Shown here one piece after another: positions 43,668 through 52,286 of a stretch of 64,000 nucleotides of DNA (position 1 is the first letter of the stretch; each line of letters opens with the position of its first letter). A program made the position numbers and the translations under genes. The stretch lies in NCBI RefSeq assembly GCF_009647605.1, contig NZ_WJIF01000009.1, positions 62,272-126,271 of the forward strand, given 5' to 3'. Source of the stretch: Agromyces agglutinans. GTDB taxonomy: Bacteria; Actinomycetota; Actinomycetes; Actinomycetales; Microbacteriaceae. The notes under the pieces are model-generated. The model did not search any database, was not told where the DNA came from, and saw only the letters and a list, made by a program, of their open reading frames with translations.

Positions 43668-44636
43668 TCAGACCTCCTTCATGGGCTTGACCACGCGCAC
43701 GTAGACCGCGACGATCACGATGACGATGAGGAACGCGACGACCGAGAGGGCGCTCGCGACATCGACCTTGTGCTGGTTCTGGATGTACTTGAAGATCATC
43801 GTCATGATCGTGTCGGCGTCGTAGCCGGGGATCGACCCGGTCATCACCTTCAGGATCGGCAGCGAGTTGAACACGTTGATGATGTTGATCAGCACCGCGA
43901 CGGCGAGTGCGCTGCGCAGCTGCGGGAGCACGACGCCCCAGTAGGTGCGCACGGGTCCTGCGCCGTCCATCTTCGCGGCCTCGAGCACCTCGCCGGGCAC
44001 GGTCTGCAGACCGGCGAGGATCGTGTAGGTCGTGAAGGGCAGCGACACGAAGACCGCGATCACGATCGACCAGGCGAACGCGGTGTCGGGGTTGCGGGTC
44101 CAGCCGTAGCCCTCGGGCGTGTCGACGAGCCCGATGTCGACGAGGAACGTGTTGATGATGCCGAAGTACGGCTCGAGCCCGTAGTAGACGACCATGGTCG
44201 TCATCACGACGGATGCCGCCCACGGGATGATGACCGCGAGCCGCACGAGCTGGCGGCCGGGGAACGCCTTGTTGAGCAGTTGCGCGAGCCCGAGCGAGAT
44301 CACCACGGTCGCCGCGACGACGACGACGACCCACACGATCGTGCGGCCGAAGATCGGCCAGAAGTAGGGGAAGGAGAAGACCTCGAGGTAGTTGTCGAAG
44401 CCGACCGATCCCTGGTCGACGCCCGAGATCGAGATGTCGCGGGTCGAGTTGACGAACATGACGACGGCCGGGAACAGCACGACGCCGAAGATCAGGATGA
44501 GCGCGGGCCCGATCCACGGCAGCGCGTGGAGCAGGTCGCGGCCCCTCGGCCGGCGACCCTCGGGTGCGGCGCCGGAGCGGGGGCGGCCGGTGGCCGCCCC
44601 CGTCGGGGTCGATGCGGTCTCAGTGGTGGTGCTCAT
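43668..44636 (-). CDS. Sugar ABC transporter permease, MalF-like
   Basis: A 322-residue CUT1-type permease with six predicted helices following a cytoplasmic, Arg/Gly/Pro-rich N-terminus (TGRPRSGAAPEGRRPRGRD). Membrane segments include IGPALILIFGVVLFPAVVMF and VWVVVVVAATVVISLGLAQL. The EAA loop reads EVLEAAKMDGAGPVRTYWGV. It pairs with the MalG-like protein downstream (two-base gap) and follows the solute-binding protein gene by 45 bases. The large periplasmic loop of enteric MalF is absent, as in most Gram-positive homologues. Sugar importers of this set in actinobacteria usually borrow the MsiK ATPase. Confidence 0.93.
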   Translation of the reverse strand: MSTTTETASTPTGAATGRPRSGAAPEGRRPRGRDLLHALPWIGPALILIFGVVLFPAVVMFVNSTRDISISGVDQGSVGFDNYLEVFSFPYFWPIFGRTIVWVVVVVAATVVISLGLAQLLNKAFPGRQLVRLAVIIPWAASVVMTTMVVYYGLEPYFGIINTFLVDIGLVDTPEGYGWTRNPDTAFAWSIVIAVFVSLPFTTYTILAGLQTVPGEVLEAAKMDGAGPVRTYWGVVLPQLRSALAVAVLINIINVFNSLPILKVMTGSIPGYDADTIMTMIFKYIQNQHKVDVASALSVVAFLIVIVIVAVYVRVVKPMKEV

Positions 44637-44681
44637 GACTGGTGGTTCACCGATCCCTCTCCGCTGGTGCGAGCCGGTCGA

Positions 44682-45929
44682 CTAGGACGCGTCGACCTGC
44701 GCCTGGATCTCCGTGAGGACCTCCTGCGCCGACTTCGTCTGGATCTGGCCGAACAGGGCCTTGAACGCCGAGTCGGCGGCCGACCACTGCGGGTTGGTGC
44801 TCGGGTAGAACTGGGCGTCGGGGAGCACGTCGAGGAAGGCCTTCAGCGCCTCCTCGCCGCCGAGTGCCTCTGCGCCCGACTTCGTGACGGGGAGGAAGCC
44901 CTCGCCCTGCACCCACGGCACGTACACGTCGGACGAGTAGAAGTAGTCGAAGAACGCCGTGATCGCCTCCTGCTTGTCGCCGTCGTTCTGGAACGCCATG
45001 AGCTGGTCCATGACGCCGAGCGTGAAGGGGCTGCCGTCCTGCGTGGGGATGGGCACGATCGAGTAGTCCAGCTCGGGGTTGTTCTCCTCGATCTGGCCGA
45101 CGGTCGGGGGCAGGCCCACCTGCATGCCGATCTGGCCCTGGATGAAGATGTCCATCAGCGGCGAGCGGTCGGTCGAGCCGGGATCGGCCTGGGTCGCACC
45201 CGCGTCGATCATCGCCTTGACCTGCTCGGCACCGGGAAGATTCGACGGGTCGTCGATCGTGATGGCATCGGCGTCGCCGAACGTGCCGCCGCCGCCCCAG
45301 AGCCACACGGCCGCCTCGGCCTGCGCCTCCTCGGAGCCGAGGGGCATGCCGTAGCCGGCGATGCCGTTGCCGAGCGCCGAGACCTTGGTGGCGGCATCGA
45401 GCAGCTCGTCCCAGGTCTTCGGCGCCTCGGCGACGCCGGCCTGCTCGAGCAGCGCGTTGTTGACGAAGAGCGCACGGGCCGATGCGATGAACGGCAGGGC
45501 GTAGGCGGTGCCGTCGACCTCGGCGTTGGCGAGGAACGAGTCCTGGAAGTCGGAGAGGGTCTCGGCGCTGACGACCTCTTCGACGGGGTAGAGCAGTTCG
45601 TCGGCCGCGAAGCCCGCGAATGGGCCGCCGTTGTAGATGTCGGGGGCCTCGCCGCCCTGGATCTGCGTGGAGATGACCGTCTCGAGGTTGTCCCACGACT
45701 CGACCTGCAGCTTCACGTCGATGTCGGGGTTCTCCTCTTCGAAGCCCGCGATCACGTCGTCCCAGAGAGCCTGGGTGTTGTCGGAGTAGCTCGGCACGAG
45801 CAGGTCGAGGGTGGTGCCACCGCCCTCGCCCTCGTCGCCGTTCGAACCGCCGAAGCCGCACGAGGCGAGCGTCAGGGAGGCGGTCGCGGCGAGCGCGATC
45901 GCGGCACCGAAGCGCATGCTCTTCTTCAT
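44682..45929 (-). CDS. Sugar-binding lipoprotein of an ABC importer
   Basis: A 415-residue extracellular solute-binding protein (family 1). The lipoprotein signal is MKKSMRFGAAIALAATASLT with the lipobox ending LASC. Then comes a Gly/Glu-rich linker, and the mature protein has the family segments AGFEEENPDIDVKLQVESWD, TQIQGGEAPDIYNGG, FIASARALFVNNALLEQAG and IPTQDGSPFTLGVMDQLMAF. ATG 45929 follows GAGGACACAGCA. It is first in the importer operon and divergent from the amino-sugar catabolic operon across a 326-base region with GAAACGT sites. The ligand is probably an amino sugar, N-acetylgalactosamine in my reading of the neighbouring enzymes. Confidence 0.93.
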   Translation of the reverse strand: MKKSMRFGAAIALAATASLTLASCGFGGSNGDEGEGGGTTLDLLVPSYSDNTQALWDDVIAGFEEENPDIDVKLQVESWDNLETVISTQIQGGEAPDIYNGGPFAGFAADELLYPVEEVVSAETLSDFQDSFLANAEVDGTAYALPFIASARALFVNNALLEQAGVAEAPKTWDELLDAATKVSALGNGIAGYGMPLGSEEAQAEAAVWLWGGGGTFGDADAITIDDPSNLPGAEQVKAMIDAGATQADPGSTDRSPLMDIFIQGQIGMQVGLPPTVGQIEENNPELDYSIVPIPTQDGSPFTLGVMDQLMAFQNDGDKQEAITAFFDYFYSSDVYVPWVQGEGFLPVTKSGAEALGGEEALKAFLDVLPDAQFYPSTNPQWSAADSAFKALFGQIQTKSAQEVLTEIQAQVDAS

Positions 45930-46255
45930 TGCTGTGTCCTCACTCTGGTGGATGGTGCACCGGGACGAGTGGATCAGCGCGCCGGTGCGGTGTCCAAGAC
46001 GCCACTGGATCACAGTGACGTTTCATGAACGTTTCTCGGGTGAATCGATCAGGTTCCTTCACCCGGGAACGGAATCTATGCCCCCACCCCAGCGCCGTCA
46101 ACTCCTGCGGCGGATTCGTTATCGGATTTTGTTCAGGTTCCTGACAATCACACGGTGTGCATCGAACACGCATTGAGCTGATCGAAGATGGGCCATATGA
46201 TGCATGTGCAATCATCGAAACGTCAGCCCCATCGACGACGCATTGGAGCAACTCC
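45930..46255. promoter_or_regulatory. Divergent control region of the amino-sugar regulon
   Basis: A good promoter faces the catabolic operon: TTGAGC at 46173-46178, a 17-base spacer, and TATGAT at 46196-46201. The heptamer GAAACGT occurs at 46217-46223, just past the expected start of transcription. Its complement ACGTTTC appears twice (46018-46024 and 46029-46035) on the importer side. A decamer TCAGGTTCCT is repeated at 46049 and 46133. These are candidate sites for the DeoR-type regulator of the operon (49921). There is no gene in the region. Confidence 0.6.
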
Positions 46256-47164
46256 GTGACCGACCGCACCGCATTCGACTCCCACATGGCGCGGGAACTC
46301 GCGAGCCAGCCCGAGACGTGGGAGCGAGCCGCCGGGCTCGGGGACCTGGTCGCCCGCCTCCCCGAGCGGGGTGCGCGCGTCGCCGTCGTCGGATGCGGCA
46401 CCTCCTGGTTCATCGCGCAGTCGTACGCGTGGCTCCGCGAGCACGGCGGCCACGGCGAGACCGACGCGTTCGCGGCATCCGAGGCGCCCGTCGGCCGCGA
46501 TTACGACGCGATCGTCGCACTCACCCGCAGCGGCACGACCTCGGAGGTGCTGCGCCTCGTCGGCGGGCTGCGCGAGCGCGGCGACCGCGCCCGGGTGATC
46601 GGCGTCATCGGCGACGCGACCTCGCCGCTCGTCGACCTCGTCGACGACGCGCTCACGCTGCCGTTCGCCGACGAGCAGTCGGTCGTGCAGACCCGGTTCG
46701 CGACGACCGCCCTCGCCCTGTTCCGCGCATCGCTCGGCGAAGACCTCGCCGGCGCCGTCGCCGACGCGCGCACCGCCGTGGCCGAGGAGCTCGACCCCGC
46801 CCTCGTCGAGGCCGAGCAGGTCAGCTTCCTGGGCAGCGGCTGGAGCTACGGCCTCGCCCAGGAGGCCGCGCTCAAGATGCGCGAGGCCTCGCAGTCCTGG
46901 ACGGAGTCCTACCCGTCGATGGAGTACCGCCACGGCCCGATCGCGATCGCCGCCCCCGGCCGCGTGACCTGGCATTTCGGCGAGGTTCCCGACGGGCTCG
47001 CCGACGACGTCGCGGCGACCGGCGGGCGCTTCGAGCACGCCGGCCTCGACCCGATGGCCGAACTCGTCCGCGCCCAGCGCGTCGCCCTCGCCCGTGCGGC
47101 CGCCAGGGGCCTCGACCCCGACCACCCGCGCAGCCTCACGCGCTCGGTCATCCTCGAGGCCTGA
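46256..47164 (+). CDS. SIS-domain amino-sugar isomerase/deaminase (AgaS/GlmS-like)
   Basis: A 302-residue protein with two SIS (sugar isomerase) folds like the isomerase half of GlmS, without the glutaminase domain. Sugar-phosphate loops appear as VGCGTSWFIAQSYAWL, ALTRSGTTSEVLRLV, FLGSGWSYGLAQEAALKMRE and SYPSMEYRHGPIAIA. This matches AgaS, which deaminates galactosamine 6-phosphate to tagatose 6-phosphate. The GTG at 46256 follows GGAG nine bases upstream and is 55 bases beyond the TATGAT promoter. It is first in a six-gene operon with kinases, aldolase, DeoR regulator and NagA. An alternative is a GlmS-like GlcN-6-P isomerase; the tagatose-type neighbours favour AgaS. Confidence 0.82.
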   Translation: MTDRTAFDSHMARELASQPETWERAAGLGDLVARLPERGARVAVVGCGTSWFIAQSYAWLREHGGHGETDAFAASEAPVGRDYDAIVALTRSGTTSEVLRLVGGLRERGDRARVIGVIGDATSPLVDLVDDALTLPFADEQSVVQTRFATTALALFRASLGEDLAGAVADARTAVAEELDPALVEAEQVSFLGSGWSYGLAQEAALKMREASQSWTESYPSMEYRHGPIAIAAPGRVTWHFGEVPDGLADDVAATGGRFEHAGLDPMAELVRAQRVALARAAARGLDPDHPRSLTRSVILEA

Positions 47165-47166
47165 GC

Positions 47167-48117
47167 GTGTCGGCCGCGCTCGGACCAGGGGCGGCGGTGC
47201 TCGCCTTCGACGTGGGCGGCACCGACACCAAGTCCGCCCTCGTCGACGAGTCGGGCCGGGTGCTCGGCCTTCGCCGCACGCCGACCCCGCTCGACCCCGC
47301 CGACCCGGCGAGTTCGGTGGTCGGGGGCCTCGCGACGCTGGCCGAGGCCTACCGGGCCGAGTTCCCCGACGTGGTGCCGGCGGCGGCCGGGCTCAGCGTG
47401 CCAGGCCTCGTCGACGAGTCGACCGGCACGGCGGTGTTCGCGAGCAACCTCGGCTGGCGAGATGCGCCGTTGCGCGATCTCGCCGCGCGGGCCCTCGGCG
47501 TGCCGACCGCGTTCGGGCACGACGTGCGCGCGGCCGGCGTCGCCGAACGGCGGCTCGGCGCGGCACGCGGGCACGCGAACGTCTTCGTCCTCGCGATCGG
47601 CACGGGCATCGCGGCGGCGGCCATCGTCGACGGGCGGCCGCTCACGAGCGGCGGCTACGCCGGCGAGCTCGGCCACACGCTGAGCGACCCCGAGGGCGAA
47701 CGCTGCCCCTGCGGGGCGATCGGGTGCCTCGAGACCATCGCCTCCGCGGGCGCGATCGCGCGCCGCTACCGCGAGGCCGCGGGCCGCGCGGTTCCGGGCG
47801 CCAAGGAGGTGCTCGAGGCCGCCGACGCGGGCGACGCGGTCGCCGCTCGCATCTGGGCCGACGCCGTCGAAGCGCTGGCCGAGCAGCTCGCGCGGGTCGT
47901 CGCGGTACTCGCGCCGGAGGTCGTCGTCGTCGGCGGCGGTCTCGCGCAGGCCGGCGGCAGGCTGCTGGACCCCCTCGCGGCCCGGCTCGACGAGCTCCTC
48001 TCCTTCCATCGACGACCCCAGCTGGTCCGCGCCGCGCTCGGCGACGACGCCGGCGTACTCGGCACGGCGCTCGCCGCGCGCGACCTGCTCGGTGCTGAGC
48101 CGGTGGTCGCGCCGTGA
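47167..48117 (+). CDS. ROK-family amino-sugar kinase
   Basis: A 316-residue sugar kinase of the ROK family. The ATP loop is LAFDVGGTDTKSALVDE. The ROK signature and zinc site is GELGHTLSDPEGERCPCGAI, followed by GCLETIAS, giving a Cys-rich CxCGxxGC. The GGGLAQAGGRLLDPL segment is the usual C-terminal nucleotide motif. There is no helix-turn-helix, so it is a kinase and not a NagC-type repressor. It would phosphorylate the imported N-acetyl sugar (GalNAc or GlcNAc). GTG 47167 is two bases after the isomerase stop; its own stop overlaps the PfkB gene by GTGA. Confidence 0.88.
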   Translation: MSAALGPGAAVLAFDVGGTDTKSALVDESGRVLGLRRTPTPLDPADPASSVVGGLATLAEAYRAEFPDVVPAAAGLSVPGLVDESTGTAVFASNLGWRDAPLRDLAARALGVPTAFGHDVRAAGVAERRLGAARGHANVFVLAIGTGIAAAAIVDGRPLTSGGYAGELGHTLSDPEGERCPCGAIGCLETIASAGAIARRYREAAGRAVPGAKEVLEAADAGDAVAARIWADAVEALAEQLARVVAVLAPEVVVVGGGLAQAGGRLLDPLAARLDELLSFHRRPQLVRAALGDDAGVLGTALAARDLLGAEPVVAP

Positions 48118-49073
48118 TCGTCACCGTCACGCCGAACCCGGCGCTCGACCTCACCTGGCACGCGCCGTCGTTGGTGCCGGGCACCACGCACCGCGTTCCG
48201 GCGGGCGCATCGCGCGCGGGCGGCAAGGGACTGAACGTCGCGCGGGTGCTGCACGCGCAGGGGCGCAACGTGCTCGCCGTCACGACGGCGGGCGGGGCGA
48301 CGGGCGATGAGTTCGCGGCCGACCTCGGCCGCGGCGGCATCCCGCACGTGCTGGTGCCCGTCGCGAGCGCGACGCGACGCAGCCTCGCCCTCGTCGACGA
48401 CGGCATCGGCGAGGCGACCGTCGTCAACGAACTCGGCGCCGCACTCGCGCCCGCCGAGCGCGACGCGCTCGTCAGCGAGGCCGAGCGCCTCGGCCTCGCC
48501 GCCGAGGTGGTCGCGATCTCGGGGAGCCTCCCGCCGGGCCTCGACGCCGACGACGTGGGGGGCCTCGTCGGCCGGCTCACGGCGGCGGGCGTCGACGTGG
48601 TGGCGGATGTCACGGGCCCGGCGTTGCTCGCCGCGGCCCGGTCGGGCGCCGCGGCGCTGAAGCCGAACCGCGACGAGCTCGTCGAGGCCACGGGTCTCGA
48701 CGACCCCGTGCGCGCGGCGCGAACGCTCGTCGACCTCGGGGCGCGACTGGTCGTCGCCTCGCTCGGCGGCGACGGCCTGCTCATGGTCGCCGGCGACGGA
48801 CCGGCGCTCTCGGCCCGACTCCCCTGGCGGCTCAACGGCAACGCGACCGGCGCGGGCGACGCCGCGGTCGCCGCGATCTGCGCGACGCTCGCCGAGCACC
48901 GCGCCGACCGCGCGGCCGCGGGCGCGGTCGCGGGACTCGACCACGACCTGCTGTCCGCCCTCGCCCGTCGCGCGACCGCCTGGTCGGCCTCAGCGGTGCT
49001 CATGCCGCTCGCGGGCGACCTCCACCCCGACCACCTCGCGCTCGAGCGCGAGGTCATCCTGGAGCCCAGATGA
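48114..49073 (+). CDS. PfkB-family sugar-phosphate kinase (tagatose-6-P/fructose-1-P type)
   Basis: A 319-residue ribokinase-fold kinase of the LacC/FruK/AgaZ branch. Key segments are TVTPNPALDLTW at the start, AGGKGLNVARVLHAQG, VAISGSLPPGLDAD and the ATP/anion-hole motif NGNATGAGDAAVAAI with the catalytic Asp in GAGD. The start GTG overlaps the ROK stop and its end overlaps the aldolase gene, so this is a tightly coupled set. Between an AgaS-like isomerase and a class II aldolase it most likely makes tagatose 1,6-bisphosphate. 1-Phosphofructokinase is the alternative, since sequence alone does not separate them. Confidence 0.87.
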   Translation: MIVTVTPNPALDLTWHAPSLVPGTTHRVPAGASRAGGKGLNVARVLHAQGRNVLAVTTAGGATGDEFAADLGRGGIPHVLVPVASATRRSLALVDDGIGEATVVNELGAALAPAERDALVSEAERLGLAAEVVAISGSLPPGLDADDVGGLVGRLTAAGVDVVADVTGPALLAAARSGAAALKPNRDELVEATGLDDPVRAARTLVDLGARLVVASLGGDGLLMVAGDGPALSARLPWRLNGNATGAGDAAVAAICATLAEHRADRAAAGAVAGLDHDLLSALARRATAWSASAVLMPLAGDLHPDHLALEREVILEPR

Positions 49074-49924
49074 CCCTCACTCCCACCGCGACGCTCCTCG
49101 CCGAGGCATCCGCCGCGTCACGCGCCGTCGGCGCGTTCAACGTGCTGCACCTCGAGACCGCCGAGGCCCTGGTCGGTGCGGCCGAGCGCACCGGCCTGGC
49201 GGTCATCCTGCAGGTCTCCGAGAACTGCGTGCGCTACCACGGGAGCCTCGAGCCCATCGCCGCGGCGACGCTCGCGGTCGCCGAGGCATCTTCGGCGCGC
49301 GTGGCCGTGCACCTCGACCACGCCGAGGATCCGGAACTCGCCCTGCGGGCGGTCGAACTCGGCTTCGGCTCGGTGATGTACGACGGCGCGAAGCTGGAGT
49401 TCGCCGACAACGTGGCCGTCACCCGGCGCGTCGTCGCGACCGCGCACGCGGCGGGCGTCGCCGTCGAGGCCGAGCTCGGGGAGGTCGGCGGCAAGGACGG
49501 TGCGCACGCGCCCGGCGTGCGCACCGACCCAGGTGAAGCCGCCCGGTTCGTCGCCGACACCGGCGTCGACGCGCTCGCGGTCGCGGTCGGCTCCTCGCAC
49601 GCGATGACCGAGCGCACCGCCCTGATCGACCTCGAGCTCATCGCGCGGCTCCGCGACGCCGTGCCGGTGCCGCTCGTGCTGCACGGGTCCTCGGGCGTGT
49701 CCGACGACCTGATCGTGCGGGGCATCCGATCGGGCCTCGTCAAGGTCAACGTGTCGACGCACCTGAACGCCGCGTTCACGGGGGCGATCCGCGGCTTCCT
49801 GGCGGAGCATCCGACGACCGTAGACTCGCGGAAGGTCGTCGCCGCCGGTCGCGACGCCCTCGGCCTCGAGGCGGCACGCCTGCTCGAGCTCTTCGCCGGC
49901 ACCGGAAGGGGAGCCGACGGATGA
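49070..49924 (+). CDS. Class II ketose-bisphosphate aldolase (GatY/KbaY-like)
   Basis: A 284-residue zinc aldolase cleaving tagatose or fructose 1,6-bisphosphate to dihydroxyacetone phosphate and glyceraldehyde 3-phosphate. Zinc ligands and active-site residues are visible: His/Asp in VAVHLDHAED, a Glu in VEAELGEVGGKDG, His in VAVGSSHAM and His in LVLHGSSGVSDDLI. KVNVSTHLNAAF carries the phosphate-binding end. It is shorter than housekeeping Fba (about 345) and matches GatY/KbaY in size. ATG 49070 overlaps the kinase stop; the DeoR start overlaps its end. In this operon a tagatose role is likely; fructose cannot be excluded. Confidence 0.88.
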   Translation: MTLTPTATLLAEASAASRAVGAFNVLHLETAEALVGAAERTGLAVILQVSENCVRYHGSLEPIAAATLAVAEASSARVAVHLDHAEDPELALRAVELGFGSVMYDGAKLEFADNVAVTRRVVATAHAAGVAVEAELGEVGGKDGAHAPGVRTDPGEAARFVADTGVDALAVAVGSSHAMTERTALIDLELIARLRDAVPVPLVLHGSSGVSDDLIVRGIRSGLVKVNVSTHLNAAFTGAIRGFLAEHPTTVDSRKVVAAGRDALGLEAARLLELFAGTGRGADG

Positions 49925-50706
49925 ACCGCGCCGAACGCCTGAGCGCCGTGCTCGACCTGCTCGCCGACGGCGGGCAGATCGAGGTCGACCGGATCGTCGA
50001 GCAGCTCGGCGTCTCCCCCGCGACCGCCCGGCGCGACCTCGACGCGCTCGCCCAGCAGCAATTGCTGACGCGCACGCGCGGCGGAGCCGTCGCACACTCG
50101 GTCGCGTACGACCTGCCCATCCGCTACAAGCACCAGCAGAACCCCGACGCGAAGGCCGCGATCGCGCGCGCCGCGAGCGCCATCGTGCCGCGCGGCGCCG
50201 TGATCGGCCTCTGCGGCGGCACGACCGCGACCGCGATCGCCGACGAGCTGATGTCGCGCGCCGACATCATGGAGCCCGCCGCCGACCCCGGACTCACGAT
50301 CGTCACGAACGCGATCAACATCGCGATGCAGCTCGCGATGCGCCCGCAGATCAAGACGGTCGTCACGGGCGGCGTCGTGCACGCCCGCTCGTACGAGCTC
50401 GTCGGGTCGTACACCGACGGCGTGCTCGGCAACATCAGCCTCGACATCGCGTTCATCGGGGCGAACGGCATCGACGCCGCCGTCGGCCCGACCTCGCACG
50501 ACGAACGCGAGGCCGCCGTCAACGCGCTCATGGCCGGGCGCGCCGCGCACGCCGTGCTCGTCGTCGACGCGAGCAAGCTCGACAAGCGCGCGTTCGCCGC
50601 GATCGGCGGGCCGCGCCTGTTCCAGACGGTCATCACCGACTCGGCCGTGACGACCGACCAGCGCGCTCGCCTGGTCGACGCCGGCTACGACGTTATCGTT
50701 GCGTAG
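49921..50706 (+). CDS. DeoR/GlpR-family regulator of the amino-sugar operon
   Basis: A 261-residue regulator with an N-terminal winged helix-turn-helix (VEQLGVSPATARRDLDALAQ, RTRGGAV) and a DeoRC sugar-phosphate domain (GLCGGTTATAIADEL, IVTNAINIAMQL, VTGGVVHARSYELV, VVDASKLDKRAF). It is in the same operon as its presumed targets, between the aldolase and NagA, so it should autoregulate. Candidate sites are the GAAACGT/ACGTTTC heptamers at 46018, 46029 and 46217. The effector is probably a sugar phosphate of the pathway. ATG 49921 overlaps the aldolase stop by four bases. It resembles AgaR in position and family, though no more can be claimed. Confidence 0.88.
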   Translation: MNRAERLSAVLDLLADGGQIEVDRIVEQLGVSPATARRDLDALAQQQLLTRTRGGAVAHSVAYDLPIRYKHQQNPDAKAAIARAASAIVPRGAVIGLCGGTTATAIADELMSRADIMEPAADPGLTIVTNAINIAMQLAMRPQIKTVVTGGVVHARSYELVGSYTDGVLGNISLDIAFIGANGIDAAVGPTSHDEREAAVNALMAGRAAHAVLVVDASKLDKRAFAAIGGPRLFQTVITDSAVTTDQRARLVDAGYDVIVA

Positions 50707-51858
50707 GTGAGCACCAGCACCGTCATCCACTCCGCCCGGCTCGTCTCGGGAGGCGACACCGTCAGCGACGCCTGGGTTCGCTTCGACGGCGACACCATCA
50801 CCGGTCGCGGCATCGGCGACGGATGGCTCGAGCAGGGGCCGGCCGACGCCGTCGAGAGCGCCGCAGGGCGGTGGCTCGTGCCCGGGTTCATCGACCTGCA
50901 CTGCCACGGCGCCGGAGGCGCGTCGTTCGAGCACGGCGCCGACGGCATCGAGACGGCGCTGGCCGTGCACACGGCGCACGGCACGACCCGCCTGGTCTGC
51001 TCGCTCGTGTCGGCCCCCGTCGAGCGGCTCGAGCGACAGCTCGCCGCGATCGCCGACGCCGCTGCCCGCGACCCGCGCGTGCTCGGGGCGCACCTCGAGG
51101 GCCCGTTCCTCGACGACGAGTTCCGGGGCGCGCACGATCCCGCGGTGCTGCGCACCGCCGACCCCGAGTCCGTCGACCGCCTTCTCGCCGCCGCGCGCGG
51201 CACGCTGCGCCAGGTCACCCTGGCGCCGGAGCATCCGGGCGCCCTCGACGCCATCGCGAAGTTCGCCGACGCCGGCGTGGCCGTGGCCGTCGGCCACACC
51301 GGCGCCGACTACGACACCGCCCTCGCCGCGTTCGAGGCGGGCGCGAGCATCCTCACGCACGCGTTCAACGGCATGCGGGGCATCCACCACCGCGCGCCCG
51401 GGCCGGTCGTCGCCGCGATGCACGCCGACCACGTGACCCTCGAGATCGTCAACGACGGCGTGCACGTGCACCCCGACGTCGTCCGGCTGGCGTTCCGCGG
51501 GGCGCCCGGACGCGTCGCGATGATCACCGACGCGATGGCCGCGACGGGCCACGCCGACGGCGACTACGTGCTCGGCTCGCTCGACGTGGTCGTCCAGGCG
51601 GGCGTCGCGCGGCTGCGCGACACGGGCTCGATCGCCGGCTCGACGCTCACGCTCGACGAGGCGCTGCGCCGGGCCGTGGTCGACAGCGGCATCGCGCTCG
51701 AGGAGGCCGTCGACGCCCTCACCGTCACGCCCGCGGCCGCGATCGGCCGCGCGGGCGACCTCGGCCGGCTCGAGCGCGGGTACGCCGCCGACGCCGTGCT
51801 GCTCTCCGACGACCTCGCGGTCGAGGCGGTCTGGGGCGCCGGGGCGCGGCTGGGCTGA
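50707..51858 (+). CDS. nagA: N-acetylglucosamine/galactosamine-6-phosphate deacetylase
   Basis: Metal-dependent amidohydrolase of 383 residues that removes acetate from N-acetylated sugar phosphate. Metal and substrate residues are visible: VPGFIDLHCHGAGG, GAHLEGPFLDDEF, VAVGHTGADY, LTHAFNGMRGIHHR, and the catalytic Asp in AMITDAMAATGHADG. GTG 50707 directly follows the DeoR stop, and the operon ends here. In the AgaS-type route this enzyme (AgaA) precedes the isomerase. It is the only such deacetylase in the window, so it could also serve the second amino-sugar cluster (57-64 kb), which has NagB but no NagA. Confidence 0.93.
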   Translation: MSTSTVIHSARLVSGGDTVSDAWVRFDGDTITGRGIGDGWLEQGPADAVESAAGRWLVPGFIDLHCHGAGGASFEHGADGIETALAVHTAHGTTRLVCSLVSAPVERLERQLAAIADAAARDPRVLGAHLEGPFLDDEFRGAHDPAVLRTADPESVDRLLAAARGTLRQVTLAPEHPGALDAIAKFADAGVAVAVGHTGADYDTALAAFEAGASILTHAFNGMRGIHHRAPGPVVAAMHADHVTLEIVNDGVHVHPDVVRLAFRGAPGRVAMITDAMAATGHADGDYVLGSLDVVVQAGVARLRDTGSIAGSTLTLDEALRRAVVDSGIALEEAVDALTVTPAAAIGRAGDLGRLERGYAADAVLLSDDLAVEAVWGAGARLG

Positions 51859-52286
51859 GGCCGCGCGGCCGCTGCGGCGACGACCGCTACTGCGGCTGCG
51901 CCTGCTGCGACACCGGGTCGACTCCTCCGGCCGCTTCGGCCGCTCCGGCGGCGCGACCCGGATTCCGGGCCGGGCTCCGGGCGAGTGTTCCCCGTTCCGC
52001 CCGGAACCCGACCCGATCCGGTCGAGGAGCGCCCCCACGCCCGTTCGACCGACCGCCGGTCGCCCGGCACTCCAGGCGCGGTTCGGGTCCGGCGTGGAGG
52101 GTCTTCACCCTGAGAGATGGCCGGCCGGGCCGATCATGACGCCGGTTCGCGAGAAACTTCGTCGTCCCCGCCGACCGCGGCCCGAGGCATCCGCACCCGT
52201 TCGCAATGCAGGTGCGCCCGCGGCGTGTCGACCTGCTCAGGCGGCGCAGCGAGCCACGACACGCCTCCGTACATGAATGGCGAAGG
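51859..52286. other. 428-base gap between convergent genes
   Basis: Nothing convincing is seen here. It lies between the end of nagA and the end of the MFS gene. ORFs in it are Arg/Pro-rich composition artefacts. A weak hairpin, GGGT-CTTC-ACCC, is at about 52102-52113; no promoter or RNA motif is recognised. Confidence 0.5.

Noticed and set aside
49234..52038. A 934-codon minus-strand frame over the aldolase, DeoR and nagA genes
   Set aside because: High-GC shadow of three genes with intact motifs on the plus strand; repetitive His/Arg/Asp/Gly composition and no domain.
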